Source of the DNA: Fidelibacterota bacterium
Lineage (GTDB): Bacteria > Fidelibacterota > Marinisomatia > Marinisomatales > SCKK01
Length of the DNA stretch: 55,140 nucleotides
Assembly (NCBI GenBank): GCA_004124475.1
Contig: SCKK01000021.1
Span: forward strand, 1-55,140
Reading direction: 5' to 3'
Shown: positions 1-8,011 of the stretch, in pieces
Numbering within the stretch: the first letter of the stretch is position 1
How the letters are laid out: each line of letters begins with the position of its first letter
The notes under the pieces: model-generated
Databases searched by the model: none
Told to the model about the DNA's origin: nothing
What the model saw: only the letters and a program-made list of their open reading frames with translations
Made by a program: the position numbers and the translations under genes

Positions 1-253
1 AGATCACACGGGATCTGAAGGCATTACAGGAAATCGTTATTGAAGAAAAAGAGAAACAACTTGTTATCAGAACAGAATGTCAGGGTGTTAGTGGCAAAGT
101 GTTCAAGGCAGTAGGAGTTGCTCTACCCCCAACTATTAGGGCTCTATGAAAAATACGAGAAAACGTGAAAACGTGGTGCCAAGCTCTATTTGGAGGCTTG
201 TAAGTGTATTTATTACTAAAGTTAACTATTACAACTGTAAAAGATCAGTCTAA
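1..253. mobile_element. Left terminal inverted repeat; probable insertion-sequence end
   Basis: These 253 bp are the exact reverse complement of 54888-55140; I compared them line by line and found no mismatch. The copy contains an open reading frame that ends at 149 followed by about 100 bp of non-coding DNA, as expected for the 3' end of a transposase gene and the element terminus. The inner edge begins TTAGACTGATC when read inwards from the other strand. Because both contig ends stop inside the same sequence, the likeliest reading is a multicopy element that broke the assembly. The rest of the element is outside the window. Confidence 0.8.
3..149 (+). CDS. C-terminal fragment, probable transposase
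   Basis: An open frame enters from the contig edge and ends at the TGA at 147-149, giving 48 residues with no start codon in view. It reads ITRDLKALQEIVIEEKEKQL and ends GVALPPTIRAL. A lysine- and glutamate-rich strand followed by a proline-containing end resembles the C-termini of IS4/IS1634-type DDE transposases, but no catalytic residue is visible, so the family is inference. The identical frame is present at the other contig end on the minus strand. Confidence 0.4.
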   Translation: MTRDLKALQEIVIEEKEKQLVIRTECQGVSGKVFKAVGVALPPTIRAL

Positions 254-360
254 GAATCGATAGGGAATATGGTGCTGCAGCATTAAAAGACGGTTTCAAG
301 TATGCTCTGAACTCTTCAGGGATCAACAAACTTATTGAAGTAAAAGGGATGCTGTCTTAA
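254..360 (+). pseudogene. Truncated 3' end of an unknown gene, cut by the terminal repeat
   Basis: Directly after the terminal repeat an open frame continues for 35 codons (it reads RIDREYGAAALKDGFKYALN and ends IEVKGMLS) and stops at the TAA 358-360. It has no start of its own beyond the junction. Its sequence is protein-like rather than random, so it is probably the tail of a gene interrupted by the element insertion. I do not recognise the family. Confidence 0.4.
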
Positions 361-408
361 TTCTACTATTTACATTTCAGATATTTTTTCTAATGTTAAT
401 GAAATAGA

Positions 409-437
409 AAAAGCCCCTGTATTAACCAAGAGCTTTT
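409..437. terminator. Possible bidirectional rho-independent terminator
   Basis: A short stem pairs the GAAAAAGC side with the GCTTTTC side around a loop of about 13 nt, with A- and T-rich flanks on both sides. It lies 26 bp after the stop of the minus-strand urate-oxidase-N gene and 48 bp after the fragment that ends at 360, so it could end transcription from both. The stem is short and has one unpaired A. Confidence 0.4.
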
Positions 438-462
438 CTAATCAATTTTTTAATTGATTAGA

Positions 463-1224
463 CTAAAAACCTTTTACTTTAGATGCTTTTTTATAAAGTA
501 AGTAAACAACTCCCCATCCTATCAAAACAATAATGGGAAGGTACCACCATTCATTTTGGGGTGTAGTCCCTGCATGGTGAACATTGATCATCGTCCAAAT
601 TAGGGGAACAGAAAGATAGGTGTTGTGCTTTGACCGTAGTCCGGCAAGAGACACCAAATCGGCATCAGGAGCCTTACCTTCTTTTATAGCAGGGATGATC
701 TTTTGTTGAGCAGGCCAGATTCTGAACCAGACATTGAATGCCATAATCGTCCCAAACAGTGTTCCCGTATGAATTACAAATGCCCGGTATTCAAAATTTC
801 CCCAATGAATGAAGCCATAAATAATGCCAACCAATAAAATAAATCCTATGGTTACAGCTACTTGTGTGTTTTTGACCATATTGAATAGAGCATCATAGAC
901 AAAAACGCCCAGGAACGTTACTGCTAACATAGCAAAAGCGCCTGTTGTCCAACCTGAATCCGGATTGTTGGGATCAAACATTTGTTGTTGGTGATAGAAA
1001 ACAATCAGTAGTAGAAATATCCCGGTTACCCACGTCCAAGCGGCACCCCATCTGAACCAATACAGAGTCCGTGGAAATAATTCTGGTACTATCTTTTGTT
1101 TTGTTTCCCCATCTATCGTCGCCGCAAACGGAAGATTTATGAAATTGAACCAATAGAGCAATCCAATCCAAATTATGCCTGCTATGATGTGAGTCCAGCG
1201 AAATAGGGCTTGTAAGTCTTCCAT
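463..1224 (-). CDS. Stand-alone urate oxidase N-terminal (PuuD/DUF989-type) membrane protein
   Basis: A 253-residue integral membrane protein. It opens RWTHIIAGIIWIGLLYWFNF, the tryptophan- and histidine-bearing first helix typical of the urate oxidase N-terminal domain (PuuD family). Further hydrophobic helices lie near residues 60-80, 95-113, 122-141, 147-170 and 226-246. PuuD proteins that hydroxylate urate carry a C-terminal cytochrome c domain. None is present here (no CxxCH), and the protein ends with a basic KKASKVKGF tail. The start is supported by an AAGGAGA box 7 nt upstream, and a TATAAT-like box lies at 1257-1262. No purine-degradation gene is adjacent, so a role in urate oxidation cannot be inferred. 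It is transcribed alone. Confidence 0.75.
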   Translation of the reverse strand: MEDLQALFRWTHIIAGIIWIGLLYWFNFINLPFAATIDGETKQKIVPELFPRTLYWFRWGAAWTWVTGIFLLLIVFYHQQQMFDPNNPDSGWTTGAFAMLAVTFLGVFVYDALFNMVKNTQVAVTIGFILLVGIIYGFIHWGNFEYRAFVIHTGTLFGTIMAFNVWFRIWPAQQKIIPAIKEGKAPDADLVSLAGLRSKHNTYLSVPLIWTMINVHHAGTTPQNEWWYLPIIVLIGWGVVYLLYKKASKVKGF

Positions 1225-2131
1225 GATTTATCTCCTTAGGTTTGATTATTAAACTGATTATATTGGTTTAATTTAGTCGTTACATATGAATATTTCCATT
1301 GGAATTTGGTAAATGATCTGGCTTATGAGTGTCCACGTGACACATCATTCGTACATAAAATTAACGGTCATTTTTACCTGTATAAACTTTGGAACGAACG
1401 GAGAAAATTGTACGGAATCATTAGCCTCATTAATTTTAGTTGGAGAGAACTATTTTTTAATTGACCTTTGGGGGGAGAAAACACAGAAGACTATTTCACA
1501 GCTGATGAGAAAAAGCTTATTTCCCAAGCTCACGCAGGGGAAAGGATAGGGGACCAGATATATTTAGGTGTTGGCATCAGAGAGTATTCAGTATGTTTCA
1601 CCGGAAAAAAGTGTCTCGACGTGCAGCTTCTACTAAAATCCCAGCTTATACATGAGAAATTCTATGTAATTGAGGTTTGCCTGGTCATCCTCCAGGATTA
1701 GTGCAATCATAGTTTTGTTACTTATTATTGGTTCTTTAATGAAAGAAAATCGAATAATTTTGTACTATAAAGCTACGAATCTACAATTCCTTAAATTGTA
1801 GGAATAAAGTCATTTTTTACTAAATTCAACGTAAAATTACAAAACTATTTTACATGTCTCCTCATATTAAGAATCACTGAAAAAAGGCCAATGCCTGTTG
1901 AAATGCCAATTAGTAGGAAAATGACTGTCTTTTTTGTGTGTAATTATTTTGAGACTTGTTACTGTGTTCATACCACTTCTTATCTTGCTTGTCGTAATAA
2001 TACGCCGATTTTGAACTTTTCATATCTAAATTCAAAATTCTTAGCGGTTTCAGTTTTTTTGTATGGTTTTCAATACATACATCCATTCTTTTCCCAGGCT
2101 AAAAATTCTTTTCTTCATTGTTGAACTAAAT
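1225..2131. other. 907-bp gap without a convincing gene
   Basis: AT-rich sequence with only short open frames of fewer than 80 codons (for example 1468-1701 and 1891-2124 on the plus strand), none with a recognisable domain or a good ribosome binding site. The side next to the 463-1224 gene holds its ribosome binding site and a probable -10 box. I see no RNA gene, repeat array or strong hairpin in the rest. Confidence 0.5.
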
Positions 2132-3223
2132 TTATTTCCGGATAAAAATAAGCATAAAAATTCCCCCTATGGAAAATACAACATTTCCTAACCATGCGGA
2201 GAGAAAGGGATCTAAAACTCCTTTAAATCCGAGGGTTTGACCAAATCGAATAAAGGCGTAATAGGAAAAAATTACAAAAACGCTCATTCCAGCCCCGAAA
2301 GCAAGACCGCCTTTGAGTTTGGAGGCAACCAGAGGGAGGGCAAATAAAACAACAATTAAATTTGTAAATGCGAACGAAATTTTATAGTGTAAATTCACTT
2401 CCCATCGCGTTGTATCTACACCGTTATTTTTCAATTCAATTATAAATCCTTTTAATTGTGTATAATTTCTCTCTTCCGGTGATATTGCCTCCTGGCTAAT
2501 ATCTTCCGGCGTAAATTCTATAAAAAGTAACGTGTCTTTTTCTGAGATTGTAACATTGGTTTCAAATCCATCTGAGTCAAATTCCCTTATTGCAAAGGCA
2601 TGTATATTCCATCTTTCAACATCCGCATTCCATTTCATCCACTTTGCATCAATTCGCTTAACTAATTTACCTTTTTCTAAAAATTGCATGGCAACACCTG
2701 TGGCTTTATTATATTTGGAGTGATAACGCTCAATGGCTATGTGAAATCGCTCCGATTTCTGGAGGAAAATATTCCTTCTTCTCTCTCGATAATCTTTACT
2801 TTTTGTTCTACCTAAATATTCGCGTTCTATATTTCTTCGTTTCAGGTTACCTGAAGTGACTAACTTATCCTCAAAAAAGAAAGAACCTATACTTATAATT
2901 AGGGAACATAAAATGAGTGGTGCTGCAATTCTGTACATGGATATTCCTGATGATTTCATGGCTGTCAGTTCATTTCTTCTTGAGAATAACCCCACCGTGA
3001 AAATCGTGGCTATGAGAACAGCCATGGGAAGTCCGATATTGACAAACCATGGAATGGAAAACAGATAATAAGTGGAAATAATTTTTAATGGGACAGAAGA
3101 ATCAATGAACCTGTCGAGATTTTCCACTGCATCCACAATAATAAATATCATCAGAAAAGCAATAATGGAAGCCCCCAGGATAAGAATAAATTGACTGATG
3201 ATGTAAATATCCAGTTTTTTCAT
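2132..3223 (-). CDS. lptG: LptF/LptG (YjgP/YjgQ) family lipopolysaccharide export permease
   Basis: A 363-residue permease with the family layout: an N-terminal block of three membrane segments (about residues 12-35, 55-75, 95-118), a long periplasmic beta-rich region (about 130-280, rich in charged residues) and three C-terminal segments (about 285-360). It starts MKKLDIYIISQFI and has the cytoplasmic loop RRNELTAMKSSGISMYRI, the coupling-helix region that contacts LptB in this family. LptF and LptG form the inner-membrane part of the LptB2FG transporter that pulls lipopolysaccharide out of the membrane. Only one of the two usual paralogues is here, so F versus G is not settled; G is my preference. 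It follows the minus-strand symporter gene with a 215-bp gap that contains a palindromic repeat, so it may have its own promoter. Confidence 0.8.
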   Translation of the reverse strand: MKKLDIYIISQFILILGASIIAFLMIFIIVDAVENLDRFIDSSVPLKIISTYYLFSIPWFVNIGLPMAVLIATIFTVGLFSRRNELTAMKSSGISMYRIAAPLILCSLIISIGSFFFEDKLVTSGNLKRRNIEREYLGRTKSKDYRERRRNIFLQKSERFHIAIERYHSKYNKATGVAMQFLEKGKLVKRIDAKWMKWNADVERWNIHAFAIREFDSDGFETNVTISEKDTLLFIEFTPEDISQEAISPEERNYTQLKGFIIELKNNGVDTTRWEVNLHYKISFAFTNLIVVLFALPLVASKLKGGLAFGAGMSVFVIFSYYAFIRFGQTLGFKGVLDPFLSAWLGNVVFSIGGIFMLIFIRK

Positions 3224-3328
3224 CTTAAAATGCTTTCAGATAGACCCCCAAAGAGTCCTGCGGACAAGTCCCTTGTCTGCTATGTCTGATGACAGATAGG
3301 CGATTAGGCCGGAAAACTCTTCCTTGAT

Positions 3329-3361
3329 GACTCCTCTGACCCGTAGGGTCTCCTGTGGAGG
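3329..3361. repeat. Short intergenic hairpin repeat, copy 1 (GACCCGTAGGGTC core)
   Basis: The block GACTCCTCTGACCCGTAGGG and its continuation resembles the block at 6108-6142 (GGAGTCCTTTTGACCCGAAG...). Both contain a small self-complementary core, GACCC-N3-GGGTC, inside a larger CTCC/GGAG inverted arrangement. Here it lies between the symporter and the permease genes. The family is non-coding. Confidence 0.5.
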
Positions 3362-3438
3362 AGCAAATCGCAAATTTAAGCATATCTTTTTGCCTACTCA
3401 TAACTGAGATATAACTTGGACTTACGACCAATTTTTTA

Positions 3439-4824
3439 TCAGACGGATCGAATTTCACTAAAATATTGTTTCGCAGATTTCATTACTTTGGGAGCAAGGA
3501 TTAAAGTTGAAACTACTGTTGGAATTGCCATGATAGCGAACATCCCGTCAAGAAAATTAATAACTATATCAATGGAGACAATGGCTCCCAATACAATTGA
3601 AATAATGTAAAAAATTCGATAAGATTTCTTCCATTTAGTGCCAAATAAAAAACTTGTGCATTTGGAACCATAATAAGAATACCCGATCATTGTTGAAATG
3701 CTGAACACAAAAACGATGATGATTAAAACAAATTTTCCGATTCCCGGTAGTCCCATATTAAATGCCTGTGTTGTGAGCGTTACGCCATTTGCTTCTGAAC
3801 TTTGCCAAACCCCTGTCGAGATTATTACAAAAGCTGTGATGCTGCATACTATTATTGTGTCGATAAACGGACCTAACATAGCAACAAGTCCTTCGCGTAT
3901 TGGCTTGGTTGTTTTTGCTGCTCCATGTGCCATCGCTTCTGTACCGATACCTGCTTCATTTGAAAATGCTGCTCGACGAATCCCGGTGATGATAACAGTC
4001 CCGACAGCACCACCTAATACTGCTTCTCCAGTGAAGGCATCTTTGAAAATCAGTGCAAAAAAGGTTGGAATTTCTGAATAATTTTTAAAAAGGATCAATA
4101 TACCGGCGGCGATATATAATGTAATCATAGATGGGACCATCCGGGATGCAACTAATCCGATTCGTTTGATTCCACCAAAGATTACAATAGCTACAATGAA
4201 TGCCATTATTATACCGGTTATTAAATCGCCAATGAATGGATTGTCTACAAATATTGAATTAGGTTTATATATTTCATCTCGGATTATCTGGTTAAGTTGA
4301 TTAGCCTGAAATAATGATAAACATCCAAACAACCCGGCTACACTAAATAATATTGCTAATGGACGATATCTGGGGTTTAGTGCTTCAGTAATAACGTACA
4401 TAGGGCCGCCTTGAATTTCACCTTTGTCGTCTTTTCCTCGATACATTATAGCAAGCGTGCAGGTAAAAAACTTGGTAGCAGATCCTACAATTGCGCTTAC
4501 CCACATCCAAAATAAAGCACCGGGACCACCCGTGTGGATTGCCACTGCCACACCGCTAATATTACCCATTCCAACCGTACTTGCCAATGCGCTAGAAAGG
4601 GCTTGAAAATGGTTGATCTGACCGGGATCATCGGGATCGTCGTATTTCCCTCTTAGAATATTAATTGCATGTTTTATATAACGAAAAGGTGTAAATCTGG
4701 AATAGATAATAAAGAAAGTGCCACCACCTATCAGTAGTACTAGTAATGGTATGCCCCACATTAATTCTGCAAATTGAGCAGAGATTTTTTCAATCATTTG
4801 AAGGTATGTATTATGTTCTGACAT
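3439..4824 (-). CDS. agcS: Amino acid carrier, sodium:alanine symporter (AGCS) family
   Basis: A 461-residue polytopic inner-membrane protein that should import alanine or glycine together with Na+. Family marks visible are ALASTVGMGNISGVAVAIHT near residue 80, the GGPMYVI block near residue 141, and AAFSNEAGIGTEAMAHGAAK near residue 285, which contains the conserved asparagine-glutamate pair near the transport site. Length fits the family (about 450-480). About ten hydrophobic segments can be counted. The upstream 600 bp is free of genes and must hold its promoter. It is followed on the same strand by the LptG-like gene after 215 bp. Confidence 0.88.
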   Translation of the reverse strand: MSEHNTYLQMIEKISAQFAELMWGIPLLVLLIGGGTFFIIYSRFTPFRYIKHAINILRGKYDDPDDPGQINHFQALSSALASTVGMGNISGVAVAIHTGGPGALFWMWVSAIVGSATKFFTCTLAIMYRGKDDKGEIQGGPMYVITEALNPRYRPLAILFSVAGLFGCLSLFQANQLNQIIRDEIYKPNSIFVDNPFIGDLITGIIMAFIVAIVIFGGIKRIGLVASRMVPSMITLYIAAGILILFKNYSEIPTFFALIFKDAFTGEAVLGGAVGTVIITGIRRAAFSNEAGIGTEAMAHGAAKTTKPIREGLVAMLGPFIDTIIVCSITAFVIISTGVWQSSEANGVTLTTQAFNMGLPGIGKFVLIIIVFVFSISTMIGYSYYGSKCTSFLFGTKWKKSYRIFYIISIVLGAIVSIDIVINFLDGMFAIMAIPTVVSTLILAPKVMKSAKQYFSEIRSV

Positions 4825-5423
4825 GAATCAGGTTCAACTATTTTTATGTTTAAATTTCTCCCATTTGATTAGATTTAATTACACGGAATATAAAACTATC
4901 ATCTTTAAAAAGGTTTAATTATTGACTAAAATTTTTCACTTCTTGATATTAATCTTGGAAAATCATTGGATAACAGTGTAATCCAGTAGAAATGATATGT
5001 TTATAGTTTAGGAATAAAAAAATAAATTAACCCATCAGCTGACGGGTGGTATATTTCGAGTAAATCTGTTCACAACCTCATTGAAAACAGTATATATCAC
5101 CCCTATGGAGTTGTTTTATGGGAATAGCAAAAAGTGGTTTAACCCTTATGAGAACCAAACAAAGTGGTAAAGATATTGTTTCCGTAAGATAAATAAGAGG
5201 TTATGTATCCACTAATAAGGTGAGAAATGTTAGTAAGTAAGTTTAAGTTTCACAATTCCCCGTATCACGAAGCTTCGGGATTCCGCTTCTTGCCTGCCTC
5301 CCGAGATTTCGGGATCATTCAGGCGGACAGGGCAGGTACGAATCACATCTTTATTCCTCACAATGATAAAATAACAGATCAGTCAGTATTTAGAACAGAA
5401 CCAATAATATAAAGGAGGTTTAG
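4825..5423. other. 599-bp divergent intergenic region with palindromes
   Basis: This gap separates the minus-strand symporter from the plus-strand GNAT gene and should hold promoters for both. It contains two of the dispersed palindromes: CCCATCAGCTGACGGG at 5031-5046 and CGAAGCTTCG at 5269-5278. The latter is followed by a larger arrangement at 5292-5336 in which CCTGCC pairs with GGCAGG around CCCGAGATTTCGGG. I see no gene in it; the short open frame at 5227-5412 runs through the palindromes and looks spurious. Confidence 0.55.
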
Positions 5424-5885
5424 ATGATATTAATTAGAAATGCCACCACACGCGACTTGGGTACTATTGTATTATTTAACGAAAAAATGGCAAGGGAAAC
5501 AGAACGGAAAAAATTGAACCATGACAAATTAGAAAAGGGCGTTTCACGAGTTTTGGCATCTCCTGAAAAAGGATTCTATTTGGTAGCAGAAATTGACAGT
5601 GAAGTAGTAGGACAACTTTTGATTACTACTGAATGGAGTGACTGGCGAAACTGTGATTTTTGGTGGATTCAAAGCGTTTATGTAAGACCTGATAGCCGTC
5701 GGATGGGCGTTTACCATCAACTGTATGAAAAGGTTATAGATTTAGCTAAGGAAAAAGGAGATGTTTGTGGTATACGGCTTTATGTAGAAAAATCGAATCA
5801 TTCAGCTTTGAAAACCTATCAGTCTCTGGTAATGACTGAAACCCATTACATTATGATGGAAACACAATTTGCTGAGAATGACTAA
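5424..5885 (+). CDS. GNAT-family N-acetyltransferase
   Basis: A 153-residue protein starting MILIRNATTRDLGTIVLF, a typical GNAT beginning (strand 1 and helix 1). The acetyl-CoA-binding region follows as WWIQSVYVRPDSRRMGVYHQ (about residues 83-102), where R-R-M-G-V matches the R/Q-x-x-G-x-G/A loop with the last glycine replaced by valine. YVEKSNHSALKTYQSL is the usual C-terminal N-x-x-A-x-x-x-Y block. The substrate cannot be told from sequence. A strong AAAGGAGG box lies 4-11 nt upstream of the ATG. The reading frame stays open for 48 more codons after the TAA stop, described separately. Confidence 0.85.
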   Translation: MILIRNATTRDLGTIVLFNEKMARETERKKLNHDKLEKGVSRVLASPEKGFYLVAEIDSEVVGQLLITTEWSDWRNCDFWWIQSVYVRPDSRRMGVYHQLYEKVIDLAKEKGDVCGIRLYVEKSNHSALKTYQSLVMTETHYIMMETQFAEND

Positions 5886-6032
5886 ATCCTTGACTTTAAC
5901 CTATTAGGTAGTTGGGATCAGCCTGCTTTTTCTAATATTTCAACGACTCATTTATTTAAGCTTTTTCCAGATTATACCCCCACGAAAATGATTTTTATGC
6001 ATGAACTCTATAAAGTTAAACAAATAAAATAA
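5886..6032 (+). pseudogene. In-frame 48-codon continuation after the GNAT stop
   Basis: Directly after the TAA at 5883-5885 the same frame remains open for 48 codons and closes at TAA 6030-6032. It reads ILDFNLLGSWDQPAFSNIST and ends KMIFMHELYKVKQIK, which looks like folded-protein sequence. It may be the tail of a longer ancestral GNAT protein, or the remnant of a second gene whose start is lost. It is not a selenocysteine case, because the stop is TAA. Confidence 0.3.
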
Positions 6033-6373
6033 TGTAAGAAATCCAATCATATACCAATTTTATCCCATGAGTACTATGACACTCTCACACTTAACACTTG
6101 CTCCAACGGAGTCCTTTTGACCCGAAGGGTCTCCCTTGGAGGGAAACATTTAAACACTCCGACATCTTCTCTCGATACGTTCCACTTCGCTTCGACATCA
6201 ACCCTCAACCCCAGTTCTGTCACTTTACTCCTTACGGGGGGCAGGTATCAACGATCAACCCTCAACCATCGCTCATTTCCCCCTCTCCCATTTCCCTTGC
6301 CTATCTGTGATTTCTCCAAATAAATTCCATGCCTTTTTTAATTAGATAATTCCTTCGAAAATAAGGACGGAAA
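6033..6373. other. 341-bp gap before pruA with a hairpin repeat
   Basis: Holds the second copy of the GACCC-N3-GGGTC repeat (6101-6142) and a C-rich stretch of low-complexity words (about 6190-6300, CAACCCTCAACC and similar). The pruA ribosome binding site, AAGGA, is just before 6374. Short open frames here follow the low-complexity words and are not convincing. Confidence 0.45.
6101..6142. repeat. Short intergenic hairpin repeat, copy 2 (GACCCGAAGGGTC core)
   Basis: CTCCAACGGAGTCCTTTTGA followed by CCCGAAGGGTCTCCCTTGGA. The 13-nt GACCC-GAA-GGGTC core is self-complementary, and the outer CTCCAA/TTGGAG arms also pair. It matches the block at 3329-3361 in sequence order and spacing. Non-coding. 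Confidence 0.5.
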
Positions 6374-8011
6374 ATGAATCAAAATTCAACCTATCGAGTA
6401 TCTAAACCGGTGAATGAACCTGTGAAATCATATTTTCCAGGTAGTACCGAGAGAGAGTCACTAAAATCGAAACTCACCGAACTCAAATCTACACAGATCG
6501 AAATACCGCTAATTATTGGTGGTAAAGAAATTTACACCGGGGATTTAGGAAATTGTATCTTACCTCATAACCATCAACATGTATTAGCTGAATACCATAA
6601 AGTAGGGAAAAAAGAGGTGGATATGGCGATTGAATCCGGACTGAAGGCGTGGAAAGAATGGTCTACTACTTCATGGAAAACCCGTTCAGCCATATTTAAA
6701 AAAATGGCTGACCTTCTATCCGATTCTTATCGGGATCTCCTGAATGCTTCAACCATGTTAAGTGTGAGTAAAAATGTATATCAGGCAGAAATCGATTCAG
6801 CCTGCGAACTCATAGATTTCTACAATTTCAATCCGTGGTATGCTCAGGAACTTTATAACCAACAGCCTATGTATTCCCCAACCGGGATAAATAATCGAAT
6901 GGAACACCGTCCGCTCGAAGGATTTGTTTTTGCGGTGACGCCATTCAATTTTGTCAGTATTGCAGGGAATCTACCCACTGCTCCTGTCCTCATGGGAAAC
7001 GTTGTCCTCTGGAAACCTGCATCAAGTGCGGTTTACCCTGCCTATCATTTGATGAAACTTTTCCAGGAAGCGGGATTGCCTGATGGGGTGATTAATTTCA
7101 TCCCTGGCGCCGGTTCACAGGTGGGTCCGAAAGTGATTGTTCATGAAAGTCTCGCGGGTATTCATTTTACCGGCTCTACGATTGTGTTTCATAGCATGTG
7201 GGAGACATTAGGAGAAAATATCGGCCATTACAAATCTTACCCAAGAATCGTTGGAGAAACAGGAGGTAAGAACTTCTGCATTGCCCACGAATCAGCAGAA
7301 ATTGATACACTTGTTACTGCCATGATCAGAGGCGCTTTTGAGTACCAGGGACAGAAATGCTCTGCCCTCTCCCGTTGCTACATTCCCTCTATCATCTGGG
7401 ATACCTTAAAAGCAAAATATCTTTCAGAGGTAGACACAATCAAAATGGGGGATGTAGAAGATTTCACCAATTTCATGAATGCTATCATCGATAAGGCAGC
7501 TTTTGATACCATTGTCGAATATATCGAATACGCAACAAATTCACCAGATGCGGAAATCATCACAGGCGGAAATTACGATGACACCGTTGGCTATTTTATT
7601 GAACCGACAACTATCCTGACTACCGATCCACATTTCAAAACCATGGAAGATGAAATATTTGGTCCTGTTCTGACTGTTTATATTTATGATCCCGATGATT
7701 GGGTTGAAACACTCAAGCTTGTTGACCAGACCTCTCCCTATGGATTGACGGGATGTGTCATTGCACAGGATAAAAAAGCGATTAATGAAGCGACCCGAGT
7801 CCTAACTTACGCTGCCGGTAATTTTTACATCAACGATAAACCGACAGGCGCCATCGTGGGACAACAACCATTCGGTGGCAGCCGCGCTTCCGGGACCAAC
7901 GATAAAGCAGGATCAATATTTAACTTGATACGGTGGGTCTCCCAACGAACCATCAAAGAGAACTTTGATCCTCCAAAAGATTACCGATACCCTTTTATGG
8001 GTGATAGGTGA
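6374..8011 (+). CDS. pruA: L-glutamate gamma-semialdehyde (P5C) dehydrogenase
   Basis: A 545-residue aldehyde dehydrogenase that oxidises glutamate semialdehyde (from proline via P5C) to glutamate with NAD+. It has the group-1 P5CDH features: VTPFNFVSIAGN in the NAD-binding region, the general base in GETGGKN (Glu295), the catalytic cysteine in EYQGQKCSALS (Cys329), and the near-universal P5CDH ending QPFGGSRASGTNDKAGS followed by the RWVSQRTIKENF strand. Length matches the stand-alone mitochondrial-type enzyme, not the PutA fusion. A separate proline dehydrogenase is not in the window. AAGGA lies about 7 nt before the ATG. The next gene starts 3 bp after the stop, but that gene appears to be an insertion. 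Confidence 0.93.
   Translation: MNQNSTYRVSKPVNEPVKSYFPGSTERESLKSKLTELKSTQIEIPLIIGGKEIYTGDLGNCILPHNHQHVLAEYHKVGKKEVDMAIESGLKAWKEWSTTSWKTRSAIFKKMADLLSDSYRDLLNASTMLSVSKNVYQAEIDSACELIDFYNFNPWYAQELYNQQPMYSPTGINNRMEHRPLEGFVFAVTPFNFVSIAGNLPTAPVLMGNVVLWKPASSAVYPAYHLMKLFQEAGLPDGVINFIPGAGSQVGPKVIVHESLAGIHFTGSTIVFHSMWETLGENIGHYKSYPRIVGETGGKNFCIAHESAEIDTLVTAMIRGAFEYQGQKCSALSRCYIPSIIWDTLKAKYLSEVDTIKMGDVEDFTNFMNAIIDKAAFDTIVEYIEYATNSPDAEIITGGNYDDTVGYFIEPTTILTTDPHFKTMEDEIFGPVLTVYIYDPDDWVETLKLVDQTSPYGLTGCVIAQDKKAINEATRVLTYAAGNFYINDKPTGAIVGQQPFGGSRASGTNDKAGSIFNLIRWVSQRTIKENFDPPKDYRYPFMGDR

Noticed and set aside
1468-1701. Small plus-strand open frame in the 1225-2131 gap
   Set aside because: No recognisable domain, no ribosome binding site and no neighbour to support it.
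5883-6032. Selenocysteine read-through of the GNAT stop
   Set aside because: The stop codon is TAA; selenocysteine is inserted at TGA.
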